A stretch of 46,509 nt of DNA from an uncultured Acidimicrobiales bacterium (GCA_938023735.1 CALJDK010000113.1:1-46509), one strand, 5' to 3'. Positions 26,105 to 35,195 are shown, numbered from the stretch's first letter. Notes: generated by a model not told the origin, from the sequence alone. Numbers and translations are program-made.

Positions 26105-27006
26105 CTCTTCACTCTCTGCCGTAGGTATGTTCCGGCCAACGCCGCACCTGCGAGGGCGGCGACGGCTCGATCAACGAGCCGTGTGGCTGAACGGATGTGT
26201 TCGGGGGATGGACGTTGTCCATCGCCGAGGAGCGGACGGTGCTCGACCCGTTCGCCGTAGCGCAGCGTGCCCCCGAGTTGAACGTCGAGAGCGCCCGCAA
26301 CGGCGGCCTCGGCGACACCAGCGTTCGGCGATGGATGCGCACCCGAATCGTCGCGCACCGCACGAACGAGCGACGCCCTTCGACGGCCAGCGATGAGCCA
26401 TACGCTTGCCGCAAACAGCCGGGCCGGGATCCAGTTGGCGGCATCGTCGAGCCGGGCGCTGGCCCACCCGAACTGCTCGAACCGCTCGTTGCGATGACCG
26501 ACCATGGCGTCCATGGTGTTGATGGCTCGGTAGCCAAGTGCCCCGGGAGCGCCAGCCACCAACGCCCAAAACAGTGGGGCAACGACCGCGTCGACCGTGT
26601 TCTCGGCAACCGACTCCACAACGGCTGCGCTGATTCCCGACTCGTCGAGTTCGCTCGGGTTGCGCCCGACAAGCGACGGAAGGGTTCGCCGAGCTGTGTC
26701 GATGTCGGATGCTTCGAGGTGTTCGGCAACCTCGTGGGCAACGTTCCGCAGACCACCGCCACCGAGCGCCACGGTTAGCGCAATTGTGGTCGACCGCACC
26801 AGCGTTCCGGCGGCGACACCAAGGGCCACACCACAGATTGTGTAACCCAACCCAGTGTCACGATCGTCGCTCCAGATCCTGTGTTCCAGCTTGGTCATCG
26901 TCGAGCCAAACCAGGCGACAGGATGCCAGCGATTGGGCGGCTCCGGGATAACCCGGTCCAACACCAACGCTGCACCGACAGCAACAGGTCGCGACAAGAC
27001 CGTCAT
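26101..27006 (-). CDS. cbiB: Adenosylcobinamide-phosphate synthase
   Basis: An integral membrane enzyme that joins adenosylcobyric acid to aminopropanol phosphate. Family signatures are plain: PNRWHPVAWFGSTM near the N-terminus, and ENTVDAVVAPLFWALVAGAPGALGYRAINTMDAMVGHRNERF with the NT(M/L)D core. The end is hydrophobic and basic (TYLRQRVKR). The frame stays open to 27132, but the family start is MTVLSRPVAVGAALVLDRV at 27006, which also gives an ATGA overlap with the cbiZ stop. Length 301. It lies in the cbiZ-cbiB-cobC operon. Confidence 0.93.
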   Translation of the reverse strand: MTVLSRPVAVGAALVLDRVIPEPPNRWHPVAWFGSTMTKLEHRIWSDDRDTGLGYTICGVALGVAAGTLVRSTTIALTVALGGGGLRNVAHEVAEHLEASDIDTARRTLPSLVGRNPSELDESGISAAVVESVAENTVDAVVAPLFWALVAGAPGALGYRAINTMDAMVGHRNERFEQFGWASARLDDAANWIPARLFAASVWLIAGRRRASLVRAVRDDSGAHPSPNAGVAEAAVAGALDVQLGGTLRYGERVEHRPLLGDGQRPSPEHIRSATRLVDRAVAALAGAALAGTYLRQRVKR

Positions 27007-27653
27007 CGCGTAAGACCCTCGTGCGACGCAATGCACGTTGAACGGACAGCATCGAAAGTGGCTCGCGCCAGGGGCGAGCCCCACTCGGAACGTGGTCCAC
27101 AGAACGGCTCTGCCGGTTCGCCAGATGGCCACAACACCACCACTGCATCGCTGGCCGTGCCGGTTCCAGGCACCTCCAGATCAGCGAGCGCCTGACTCTT
27201 CGCCTCGGTGATCGTGATGACGGCGTTTACGGCCGCTGCGGTTGTTAGCGACGCCGGAACGAAAGCCACCGTGTTGATCGTGCCCGGCGACCACGGCGAC
27301 CACCCATCGTCGGCGCTGGCGGCGAATGTCGGCTTCGAAATACCAGCCGTGCAGTCGACCACTACTCCGCCGTCGGTTCCTCGTTGCCAGCGATCGAGAT
27401 GCGCTGAGGTGAAGAGCGCAACCCCGTCGCCTTCGAGCGAGAGTCGCTGGGCGATCTCGCCAGCGTGCTCATCGAGATCGACCCGGTCATAGTCAGCCGG
27501 CACGCCGATATTGAGCAGCCAGCTCGGTTCGGCGAGCCCGCCACCTACCGCCGCCGAAGACAGTGCTTGGGTGCCCGGCGCAACCGACCACACCATCGCT
27601 CCGAGCGTCGATGGTCCAGCATCGAGTAGTACAGGGGGTTCAACCACCGCCAC
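27003..27653 (-). CDS. cbiZ: Adenosylcobinamide amidohydrolase
   Basis: Cleaves the aminopropanol tail from (adenosyl)cobinamide or pseudocobalamin to give cobyric acid, which CbiB can re-use. Family features: PGTINTVAFVPASLTTAAAVNAVITITEAKSQAL and LEVPGTGTASDAVVVLWPSGEPAEPFCGPRSEWGSPLARA, the CbiZ C-terminal core with the GTxSDA turn. Length 216 is typical. GTG start at 27653; no clear ribosome-binding site, and a downstream ATG at residue 20 is possible. It is the first gene of a three-gene operon with ATGA couplings. Its promoter region also faces the divergent flavoprotein gene at 27774. Confidence 0.9.
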   Translation of the reverse strand: MAVVEPPVLLDAGPSTLGAMVWSVAPGTQALSSAAVGGGLAEPSWLLNIGVPADYDRVDLDEHAGEIAQRLSLEGDGVALFTSAHLDRWQRGTDGGVVVDCTAGISKPTFAASADDGWSPWSPGTINTVAFVPASLTTAAAVNAVITITEAKSQALADLEVPGTGTASDAVVVLWPSGEPAEPFCGPRSEWGSPLARATFDAVRSTCIASHEGLTR

Positions 27654-27773
27654 ACCTTATTGGGCACCTCCTTCGGGGCCAGCACCGATTGCCAGCGCTG
27701 CCTCAGCTGGTGGCGGGCAGCGATGTCTGCGAGGGTTTTCTTCCCGCCACCAGTTCCACGCAACGGATTGCCC

Positions 27774-29915
27774 ATGACATCGTTTCCGCGACTTCTCTCC
27801 CCCACCTCCATCGGCACGATGCAGCTTCGCAATCGAATCGTTCAAGCGCCGATGGGCGTCGAAATGGTCGACGGCGATGGCCTGGCCAACGAGGCCATCA
27901 TCGCCTACTACGAGGAGCGGGCCCGGGGCGGCGTTGGCCTGGTCATCACCGAAACCTGCGCCATGGATTACCCCAACGGCGCCAACTCACGACATCAGCT
28001 CGGCATGTCGCATGACTCGTTCATCCCGAGCATGAAAGAGCTGACCAGCCGGGTTCATGCGCAGGGCGCAAAGATCGCGGTGCAGCTGGCCCACCATGGA
28101 AAAGTGTCGCGGGTCGACAAAAAAGAAGGGCGCGACATCCTGGTGCCGTCGATTCCCGACTGGCACGGCTCATTCACCATGGTCGCCGACACCACCGCAG
28201 AAGAACTGGGTTGGATGGCGGCAGTGAACGGCGACGGCGGCGGCAAGCTGCGGGCAATGACCACCGACGACATTCTCGAAACCACCGAAAAGTTTGCCGA
28301 GGCTGCGCGCCGAGCCCGCGACTCGGGCTTCGACGCGGTCGAGATTCACGCCAGCCACGGCTATCTGGTTTCGGCCTTTCTTTCGAAGCAGTGGAACACC
28401 CGCGACGACGAGTACGGCGGCTCTACCGAGAACCGGTCTCGCTTTCTGGTCGAGATCATCCACGCCATGCGCAACGCTGTGAATAACGAGATCCCTATCT
28501 GGTGTCGGCTCGACGCCGTGGAGTACCTCACACCAAAGGGCATCGAGTTCGAGGACACCCGCGTCACCGCTCGCCTCGCTGAAGAAGCCGGTGCGGCTGC
28601 GATTCACCTCAGCGCCTACGGCGACGGGACGTCGGCGTCCGCGTTTACCCTCGGCACGCTCGTGCACACCGAAGCCAAACACAAGCACCTCAGTCGCCAA
28701 TTGAAGAAGGACCTCTCTATCCCCGTCATCGGCGTTGGTCGGGTGAGGCCCGAGGTCGGCGAACAGATGCTGGTCGATCGCGATGCCGACCTCATCGCTA
28801 TGGGCCGCCAGCTCTTGGCCGAGCCGGCGATCGCCAACAAGCTTGCCGAAGGAAGGGCCGCCGATATTCGCCCGTGCATCAACTGTTACGTCTGTGTCGC
28901 CTCGCCATTCTTCGACCGTCGGGTGCATTGCGCGGTTAACCCCGCCCTCGGCAACGAAGTGGCCCTGGCCAGCGTCGACCGAGAACGCGCTGCGGCCGTC
29001 AAGAAGGTGGCGGTGGTTGGAGGCGGACCGGCCGGTATGGAAGCTGCTCGGGTGGCCGCCGCTCGGGGTCACCGAGTCACTCTGTTCGAGGCCTCGCCGC
29101 AACTCGGTGGTGCTCTCCGCTTTGCGGCGTTGGTGTACGAACCGAATCGGCATTTACTGACATGGCTCACCAACCAGATGGACACGCTGGGGGTCGATGT
29201 TCGGCTCGGTACGCCCGCAACTCCCGAGGGCATCCGCGAGCTTGCCCCCGACCAGGTGATCGTGGCTATCGGCGGCACCCGCGAAGCTTCAACCATCCCG
29301 GGCGCCGACCTCAAACATGTGGTCGACGGCGACGATCTGCGCAAGGTGCTTACCGGCTCGGGCGATGGCGACGCCACCAAAGTGCCACTTGCCGGGCGGG
29401 TAGCCGCCACCGCCGGCCGGGTGCTTCGCCTCACCGCCGATGCCGGACGTCTCGCCAACCTCACCAAGGTCTACATGCCATTGGGCAAGAACGTCACCAT
29501 CATCGGCGGCGGGTTGGTGGGCATCGAGATCGCCGAATTCCTCGTCGACCGCGGTCGCAAGGTAACCGTCATCGACCCAGGCCCCACGATGGCACCCGAG
29601 ATGGCGCACCCGCGTCGCTGGCGGGTACTCACCGATCTGCGCGATCACGGAGCCACCCTCATCAACAACGCAACGGTCACCCGAATCGATGAAACCGACG
29701 TGCACTACGCATCAGGCGACGCAGGGGCTTCCACCGCCGAATCGGTAGCCGCCACGTCAGTGATCATCGCCACCGGACTCACCGGCAGCCCCAACCTTGG
29801 CGCATGGGATGGAATCGACGGTATCGACACCACCATCGTTGGTGATGCCTCGGGCATCGGCTACCTGGAAGGTGCCATCCACGACGGCTTCCACGCCGGA
29901 CGGGCGATGGGCTGA
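27774..29915 (+). CDS. Old-yellow-enzyme-type NADH:flavin oxidoreductase with Fe-S cluster and FAD domain
   Basis: 713 residues in the order of 2,4-dienoyl-CoA reductase FadH and trimethylamine dehydrogenase. An FMN TIM barrel (1-360) has AIIAYYEERARGGVGLVITE, LAHHGK and HASHGYLVSAFLSKQWNTRDDEYGG. A 4Fe-4S site, C368-x2-C371-x2-C374-x11-C386, follows. Then an FAD/NAD(P) part has KVAVVGGGPAGMEAARVAA (about 411-430) and a second dinucleotide fold, IIGGGLVGIEIAEFL. It reduces an enoyl or enone substrate that cannot be named. The frame is open from 27660, but family sequence begins at MTSFPRLL. Electrons would pass NAD(P)H-FAD-FeS-FMN. It stands divergent to the cobinamide operon. Confidence 0.88.
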   Translation: MTSFPRLLSPTSIGTMQLRNRIVQAPMGVEMVDGDGLANEAIIAYYEERARGGVGLVITETCAMDYPNGANSRHQLGMSHDSFIPSMKELTSRVHAQGAKIAVQLAHHGKVSRVDKKEGRDILVPSIPDWHGSFTMVADTTAEELGWMAAVNGDGGGKLRAMTTDDILETTEKFAEAARRARDSGFDAVEIHASHGYLVSAFLSKQWNTRDDEYGGSTENRSRFLVEIIHAMRNAVNNEIPIWCRLDAVEYLTPKGIEFEDTRVTARLAEEAGAAAIHLSAYGDGTSASAFTLGTLVHTEAKHKHLSRQLKKDLSIPVIGVGRVRPEVGEQMLVDRDADLIAMGRQLLAEPAIANKLAEGRAADIRPCINCYVCVASPFFDRRVHCAVNPALGNEVALASVDRERAAAVKKVAVVGGGPAGMEAARVAAARGHRVTLFEASPQLGGALRFAALVYEPNRHLLTWLTNQMDTLGVDVRLGTPATPEGIRELAPDQVIVAIGGTREASTIPGADLKHVVDGDDLRKVLTGSGDGDATKVPLAGRVAATAGRVLRLTADAGRLANLTKVYMPLGKNVTIIGGGLVGIEIAEFLVDRGRKVTVIDPGPTMAPEMAHPRRWRVLTDLRDHGATLINNATVTRIDETDVHYASGDAGASTAESVAATSVIIATGLTGSPNLGAWDGIDGIDTTIVGDASGIGYLEGAIHDGFHAGRAMG

Positions 29916-29992
29916 TGTTGACCTCACGTTCGTCAGCCAGACTGGTCTATTTTACCTACGGGACTTCTTGATTTCGGCAGGTCCGCTGCCGA

Positions 29993-32353
29993 TTGGTCAT
30001 CGTGGCATCTCCACCCAATTCGGACGCGTTTGAGCGTCTCCAGCAAAGTAAGGAACTCACTCGGCGCCATCAGGCGGCGTTGCGTGCCGTTCGTGCTCGG
30101 TTGTTTGAACAACGCAACCGGATCTCGTTCCTACGTTCGGCACCACATCCGGGTCGGATCCGCGAGCAAAGCTGGTTCACCAACGGAGATTTCGATCAGG
30201 TCGACGATCTCGAGTCCTGGTGCGACAACCTCGACGCAAAGCTTGTCGACATCGATGGGCACTACGCAATCCTCGAGAACGAAGCCACCGAGCTCGAGGG
30301 CTGGCACCAACGAATCGAAACCGAACACTCGGTCACCGCCGACATCGCTGAGGAGATGCAACCTGCTCCGACCAGCTCTCTTCAGCCGAGCCTTCCGCCT
30401 CCTCCCCCGATGCCAGCAGCCCGCACGGCACCTGAAGCTGAAACCGAGCGCGTCGAACAGCCGGCCGCCGAACCCGAAGCACCAAACGACACCGAACGCG
30501 CAGAACTCGCGGCCCAGCGAGCGCAGGTAACCGCAGCCAATTCCGCTCTTCAAGCGCGCGAAGCCGACCTGCGACTTCGTATCGATCAACTCAACGCTGC
30601 AGAAAAACGTTTCGAGGCCTCGCTGTCCCAGGAGGCTCTGCGAGAAGAAGATCTCGTAAAGCGCGAACAGATACTTCTGGCCCGCGAAGAAGCGTGCGCC
30701 GAACGTGAACAACGGGTTGAACAGCAAACAACCGCATTGGGCAACCAGCGTCAAGAACTGGCAAAGACCGAGGCCAACGAGCGCGAAACCGAAGACCGGA
30801 TTCGCGAGCAGCGCCAAGAACTCGACGAGGCCCGACGCCATGTCGACAGCCAGTCGGCGAAACTCGAAGAACAGCGGGCCGAGCTCGAGCAACGAGCAGC
30901 CGAACTCGACGAACACAGACGTGCTCTTTCCGAACAACTTCAGGCACAGGAAGTCGCCAAGCGCGAAGCTGACGAACTCACCCGACAGGCCGAAGAAGCA
31001 ATGCGAACGGCCAACGATGCCGTCGACGCAGCAAACTCCGAAGCCAACTCTCAGATCGCGGCAGCGTCAGAAGCCAAGAACGAGTCGACCGAGGTGATCG
31101 CCGAGATCACCGCAACGATGGATGAGCTTCGTCAAGACGTCGAACAGCTCGAAGCCGAGGTGGCCGAACGTCGCGAGGCCGCAGAACGCGAGACCGAAGA
31201 GCTGACGGCGCATCACGCCGAACTGGCGATCCGCATGGAGCGGGTGGCTGCGATGGAGCTTGAAGTCTTCGAGCGTGAAGAAGCTGTCGCCGCGGCCGAG
31301 GAAATTGCTGTCGAAGCGCAAGCAAGCCTCGACCGCACCATCGCCGATCTCGATGCACTGGCCGACGACCAGGTCGAACGCCAAACCACTCTCGACCGTC
31401 GGTCACGCGAACAACAGGAAGCTGCGACGGTTCTCGATACCCAGCAGTCGTCAATCGACGAGCGCAACGCCGAACTCGCAACACTCGAGAAGAACCTCGA
31501 TCGAGCCAGCAAGGCCCTTGCCGAGGCGACGGCAAAGCTTGAAGCCGAAGAAGCCGACGCGGCAAAGCGCCGAAGCCGGCTCGAAACAAACGTCGCCGAA
31601 CTCGACAAAGCGCAAAAGAAGCACAACAAGCGCGCTGCAGCGCTCGATGCCCGCAAAGCCGAACACGAGAAGAAGACCGCCAAGTACGACAAGCGGCTCC
31701 AAGAGGCACATGAACTCGAGGCCGCGCTCGAGACGGAGCAGACTCGCCTGAACGACCGACAGGCGCATCTGGCTGCATCGGCAACCGCAATCGACCAGCG
31801 CGCCGCCGACCAGAAAACTCAGCTTGAGTCGCTCGGTAAAGCCGATGCTGAACTGGCGGCCCGCCGCACCGAGCTCGACCAGGCCCAAACCGATCTCGAC
31901 GCCAGCCTGTCTGGCCTCGAAAGCGCTCTGACCGACCTCGAACAATCCGCCGAGGAACAAACCCGGCGCCGGGCCGCACTCGACGAATCGGCAGCGCAGC
32001 TCGACGAAGCCGAACTCGATCTCCGCCGCAAGCAGGTAGAACTCAACGAAACATCGACGCTGTACTCCGAGCAGGCCGATGTGCTGCGGCAGCGCCGAGA
32101 AGACCTCGAAACCGAACGTCTGGCCCTCAACGGCGAGGCCGATCGCCTCGCCGAATGGCGCACCCATTTGGTGCGCGAGCGCGAGGTCCTCGACGCCACG
32201 ATGGAAGATCTTCGCCGCCGAGAACGAGACGCCGACGAGATCCGACGGGCCCTCGCCGACTATCAATCATCGGCCACCCGCCTCGAGTCGCTCCTGGGCG
32301 AGCCACCGAGCACCGACGACGGCGCCGACACAGAACCCGGCGCTGGTCAGTAA
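29993..32353 (+). CDS. Large coiled-coil protein of unknown function
   Basis: 786 residues, very rich in Glu, Ala, Arg, Gln and Asp. Residues 1-118 form a distinct, mostly helical N-terminal region (HQAALRAVRARLFEQRNRI; SWFTNGDFDQVDDLESW). A Pro-rich linker follows (about 121-165, including PSLPPPPPMPAAR). From about 170 to 765 the sequence is an almost unbroken heptad-type coiled coil, with recurring units such as AELDEHRRAL, ERNAELATLEK and AELAARRTELDQ. The tail is acidic and flexible. No ATPase, membrane or secretion signal is seen. Filament-forming cytoskeletal proteins of actinobacteria (FilP, Scy) share this layout, but that is only an analogy. TTG 29993 or GTG 30002 may be the start. 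Confidence 0.8.
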   Translation: MVIVASPPNSDAFERLQQSKELTRRHQAALRAVRARLFEQRNRISFLRSAPHPGRIREQSWFTNGDFDQVDDLESWCDNLDAKLVDIDGHYAILENEATELEGWHQRIETEHSVTADIAEEMQPAPTSSLQPSLPPPPPMPAARTAPEAETERVEQPAAEPEAPNDTERAELAAQRAQVTAANSALQAREADLRLRIDQLNAAEKRFEASLSQEALREEDLVKREQILLAREEACAEREQRVEQQTTALGNQRQELAKTEANERETEDRIREQRQELDEARRHVDSQSAKLEEQRAELEQRAAELDEHRRALSEQLQAQEVAKREADELTRQAEEAMRTANDAVDAANSEANSQIAAASEAKNESTEVIAEITATMDELRQDVEQLEAEVAERREAAERETEELTAHHAELAIRMERVAAMELEVFEREEAVAAAEEIAVEAQASLDRTIADLDALADDQVERQTTLDRRSREQQEAATVLDTQQSSIDERNAELATLEKNLDRASKALAEATAKLEAEEADAAKRRSRLETNVAELDKAQKKHNKRAAALDARKAEHEKKTAKYDKRLQEAHELEAALETEQTRLNDRQAHLAASATAIDQRAADQKTQLESLGKADAELAARRTELDQAQTDLDASLSGLESALTDLEQSAEEQTRRRAALDESAAQLDEAELDLRRKQVELNETSTLYSEQADVLRQRREDLETERLALNGEADRLAEWRTHLVREREVLDATMEDLRRRERDADEIRRALADYQSSATRLESLLGEPPSTDDGADTEPGAGQ

Positions 32354-32413
32354 CAACTCTCTTCGTGAGCACAAAACTCACGGCGACATGTGCCTGAGCG
32401 GCGCCGCGCTGTG

Positions 32414-32425
32414 TATCGTCTCGCC
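32414..32425 (+). promoter_or_regulatory. Predicted leaderless promoter of the FrhB-type gene (TATCGT, 6 bases before ATG)
   Basis: TATCGT at 32414-32419 followed by CTCGCC and ATG 32426. It matches TANNNT with the leaderless spacing, and no ribosome-binding site is present. Confidence 0.5.
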
Positions 32426-33601
32426 ATGGCTGTCACCGATGCACCTCCGGTTGTCCCCAAGAAGGAACGCTGGTCCTTCCAGTGGAAAGAGCTGTACGAA
32501 GAGGTGATCACGAGTGGGCTTTGCACCGGTTGCGCCGGCTGCGTCATCAGTTGCCCACACGATGTCATTGGCTACAAACACGAGCCTGGCGCCTATAAGC
32601 CCTTTCATCTCGAAGAAGAGCTCGGAATCGACAACTGCACCCATGGCGAAAAGGGCTGCACCTCATGCACCCGGGCCTGCCCTCGGTTCCGCAGCTGGGA
32701 AACCGAAGCCGACATGCACCTGTTCGGCCGCCACCGCGAGCCCGAGGAAATGTCGGGGATCTTCAGCGACACGTTGCTCGTGCGGGCCAGCGACGACTTC
32801 GTCTACGAGACCGGCCAAGACGGCGGACTCGTTTCGGCCATCCTTATCTGGTGTCTCGAGAACGACATCGTCGATGCCGCCCTCACCAGCGGCGTTGAAT
32901 CGCTCCCCAATGGCGATCCGGGCTGGAAGGCCTTCCCGATGGTCGCCACCAACCGCGAAGAAGTCCTCCGAGGCGCCGGGAGCCGCTACACCTATTCGGC
33001 CAACACGATGGCCTACCCCGAAGCCAAAGAGCGAGGCCTTGGCCGACTCGCCCTGGTGGGAATGAGCTGCCAAACCTCCATCGGTGGCGTGATGTGGAAT
33101 CGCAAGATCGGCAAGGTCAGCAAACCCATCAAGCTGAACATTGGGTTGCTCTGCTCGAAGAGCTTCGACGACGCCCTGTTCACTGAATTGTTCGAAACCA
33201 AGTACGGGCTGAAGGCCGCCGACATCGCCAAGATGAACATCAAAGGTGTGTTCCAGATCTGGATGAAGAACGGCGACTACCACGAGATCAACCTCAAGGA
33301 ATGCCACGCCTGGACCCGCGAAGGTTGCACCCACTGCCCAGACTTCGCCGCCGAGCACGCCGATATTTCCACCGGCGGCATCGGGAATGAAACCGACTGG
33401 ACTCTCACCGTGGTCCGGACCGAACTGGGACGAGCCGTCATCGAAGCGATGGCCAAAGACGGCGCTATCGATATTCGGCCTGGCGATGATGACCCCGCAG
33501 CAATTGCGCTCATGCATCGACTCGCACAGAAGAGCCGCGAGCGATGGCCCGAGTGGGCCAACGGCGATGCTCGAGTTGGGCTCCCCGAAAAGAAGAAGTA
33601 G
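32426..33601 (+). CDS. Coenzyme F420 hydrogenase/dehydrogenase beta-subunit (FrhB) family protein
   Basis: 391 residues. Two cysteine clusters near the N-terminus: C33-x2-C36-x2-C39-x3-C43 (a ferredoxin-type pattern) and C71-x6-C78-x2-C81-x3-C85, so probably two 4Fe-4S centres. The FrhB/FdhB fold follows: TGQDGGLVSAILIWCLENDIVDAALTSG, then GAGSRYTYSANTM, LALVGMSCQTSIGG and NIGLLCSKSF. Family members use flavin plus F420, or ferredoxin, to move hydride. The substrate is unknown. No hydrogenase large subunit is nearby, so it works alone or with an unlinked partner. A -10 box 6 bases before this ATG supports it over an ATG 36 bases earlier. It is followed after 11 bases by chorismate mutase. Confidence 0.85.
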   Translation: MAVTDAPPVVPKKERWSFQWKELYEEVITSGLCTGCAGCVISCPHDVIGYKHEPGAYKPFHLEEELGIDNCTHGEKGCTSCTRACPRFRSWETEADMHLFGRHREPEEMSGIFSDTLLVRASDDFVYETGQDGGLVSAILIWCLENDIVDAALTSGVESLPNGDPGWKAFPMVATNREEVLRGAGSRYTYSANTMAYPEAKERGLGRLALVGMSCQTSIGGVMWNRKIGKVSKPIKLNIGLLCSKSFDDALFTELFETKYGLKAADIAKMNIKGVFQIWMKNGDYHEINLKECHAWTREGCTHCPDFAAEHADISTGGIGNETDWTLTVVRTELGRAVIEAMAKDGAIDIRPGDDDPAAIALMHRLAQKSRERWPEWANGDARVGLPEKKK

Positions 33602-33612
33602 CAGAACCCCAC

Positions 33613-33987
33613 GTGACCACCGCCGATCACAGCCCCTCATCATCTTCGTCATCAGCTTCATCATCGAGATCTTCCTCGGATGGCGCTACCCCCGCCCCTA
33701 GCGAACACCTGGCTCATCTACGCGCCGCTATCGACGAGATCGATCAGCGGTTTGTGAAGCTCATGGCCGAACGGTTCGAGGTGACCCGAGAGGTTGGCCA
33801 ACTCAAAGCCGACCTTGGAATGCCGGCAATCGACGCCACACGCGAGGGGCAAATTGATGAGAAGGCTCGGCGCTTAGCGGCCGAAAACGGTCTCGATGCT
33901 GACCTGGTGTCAGAAGTTCTTCGCTCGATCATCGACCGGGTCGTGGCCGAGCATCGGGTTATCGCCGATGACCGAACCAAGAACTAG
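33613..33987 (+). CDS. Chorismate mutase, AroQ type
   Basis: Converts chorismate to prephenate on the way to Phe and Tyr. The C-terminal 85 residues are a compact all-helical AroQ domain: LRAAIDEIDQRFVKLMAERFEVTREVGQLKADLG, then ATREGQIDEKARRLAAENG and LVSEVLRSIIDRVVAEHR. The conserved Arg and Lys of helix 1 are present. A Ser-rich linker (SSSSSSASSSRSSS) precedes it. The start is probably GTG 33613, 11 bases after the FrhB-type stop; the frame is open further upstream but would overlap that gene. Length 124. It may be the free-standing enzyme of this organism. Confidence 0.88.
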   Translation: MTTADHSPSSSSSSASSSRSSSDGATPAPSEHLAHLRAAIDEIDQRFVKLMAERFEVTREVGQLKADLGMPAIDATREGQIDEKARRLAAENGLDADLVSEVLRSIIDRVVAEHRVIADDRTKN

Positions 33988-34005
33988 CGCCGGAATCAAT
34001 CCCGA

Positions 34006-34503
34006 CTAGTTACAGGAAGCAAGCAGCTCTTCGAGTGCCCGGGTATCGGGGTTGCCGTCTTCGAGCTCTTTCATTTCGGCTCGGAACGCATCGATATCGG
34101 CTCGACGGTCTTCCTCGACCTCAACACCGTCGTAGGCCTCCTGGAACTCTTCGTAGAGATCCTCGGTGGTGGTGACGGTTCCGTTCTCGATGCCGGTGGA
34201 CACGCGGCTGTCGTATTCCTGGAAAACCTCGAACGGCACGCTGCTGGCGAACACGTCGTAGGTGCACTTGCAGTAGTCAGCAGCATTGTCGAGTTCGGCC
34301 GCTTCTCCGGCAGTTTCGCAGCCAGCGCGGTAGTTGGTTTCGGTGGTGCTGCGCTCTTCGACCGATCCGTCCTCGTTGGTGAAATCGCGGAGCTGGTCGC
34401 CGTAGCTGTTGGGGGCTCCGGCGGACCCGCAGGCCGCCGCTACCAGCGCGACAAACACCAAAACCGGAAGCAAAGAGATTCGGGGAAAGAAACGACGTAT
34501 CAC
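34006..34503 (-). CDS. Predicted lipoprotein, function unknown
   Basis: 165 residues with a lipoprotein signal: MIRRFFPR, a hydrophobic core, and the lipobox VAAACG with Cys25 as the lipidated residue. The mature part is acidic (Asp and Glu rich), helical, and has four more Cys (AGCETAG, CKC and the terminal SCN), so disulfides are likely outside the membrane. No family is recognised. GTG start at 34503; no clear ribosome-binding site. It converges on the chorismate mutase gene with only 18 bases between. Confidence 0.78.
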   Translation of the reverse strand: MIRRFFPRISLLPVLVFVALVAAACGSAGAPNSYGDQLRDFTNEDGSVEERSTTETNYRAGCETAGEAAELDNAADYCKCTYDVFASSVPFEVFQEYDSRVSTGIENGTVTTTEDLYEEFQEAYDGVEVEEDRRADIDAFRAEMKELEDGNPDTRALEELLASCN

Positions 34504-34514
34504 GAGGAGTTAGG

Positions 34515-35195
34515 TTACTCGGCTGTACCGATCTCGCGTGCTCGGGCGAACACGCTATCGAGCATTGGTTCGGTGAGCCGGCCGGTGAACGTGTTCTGCT
34601 GGCTCACGTGATAGCTGCACAACAGGGTCAAACCCGGGTGTCCAGCCTCATCCAACGGCACCTCGACGCCATGGCCGAACTTGGGTCGGGGTCGCACGCC
34701 CATCTCGGCACAGACCGCTGCGTAGCCGATTCCGCCGAGCGCTACCAGGACCTTCAGGTTCGGAAGTAGCGCAATCTCACGCTCAAAGAAGGGGCGACAG
34801 TTGGCTTTTTCATCAGCGGTTGGTTTGTTGGCGGGCGGCGCACACTTGACCGGTGAGGTAATGAACGCTCCGGTCAGTTCGAGCCCATCGTCAAGATCGG
34901 TCGATTCGGGCTGGTTGGCATACCCCGCCCGGTACAGACCTCGGTATAACCAGTCACCCGAGCGATCGCCGGTAAACATACGGCCCGTGCGGTTCGCCCC
35001 ATGGGCGGCAGGGGCAAGCCCCACAACCAGCAGGTGAGCGTTGGGGTCACCGAAACCCGGTACTCCCCTGCCCCAGTACGTGTCGTCGCGGTAGGCCGCA
35101 CGCTTGTCTCGGGCCACCTGTTCTCGCCACTCGACCAGACGGGGACACGCCCGACAGTTACTCACTGCTTCGTCGACCGCTTCGAGGGATTTCAC
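34515..35195 (-). CDS. udgB: Uracil-DNA glycosylase, family 5 (UdgB)
   Basis: Removes uracil and some other deaminated bases from DNA. Motif 1, GLAPAAHGANRTGRMFTGD (about residues 59-77), with Ala-Ala rather than a polar catalytic residue, is the mark of family 5. The late motif HVSQQNTFTGRLT completes the site. Cysteines in NCRACPRL (14 and 17), VKC and NCRPF would hold a 4Fe-4S cluster. I chose GTG 35195, where homology begins; the frame stays open upstream to 35459 with low-complexity sequence overlapping the divergent gene. Length 226. Confidence 0.9.
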   Translation of the reverse strand: MKSLEAVDEAVSNCRACPRLVEWREQVARDKRAAYRDDTYWGRGVPGFGDPNAHLLVVGLAPAAHGANRTGRMFTGDRSGDWLYRGLYRAGYANQPESTDLDDGLELTGAFITSPVKCAPPANKPTADEKANCRPFFEREIALLPNLKVLVALGGIGYAAVCAEMGVRPRPKFGHGVEVPLDEAGHPGLTLLCSYHVSQQNTFTGRLTEPMLDSVFARAREIGTAE

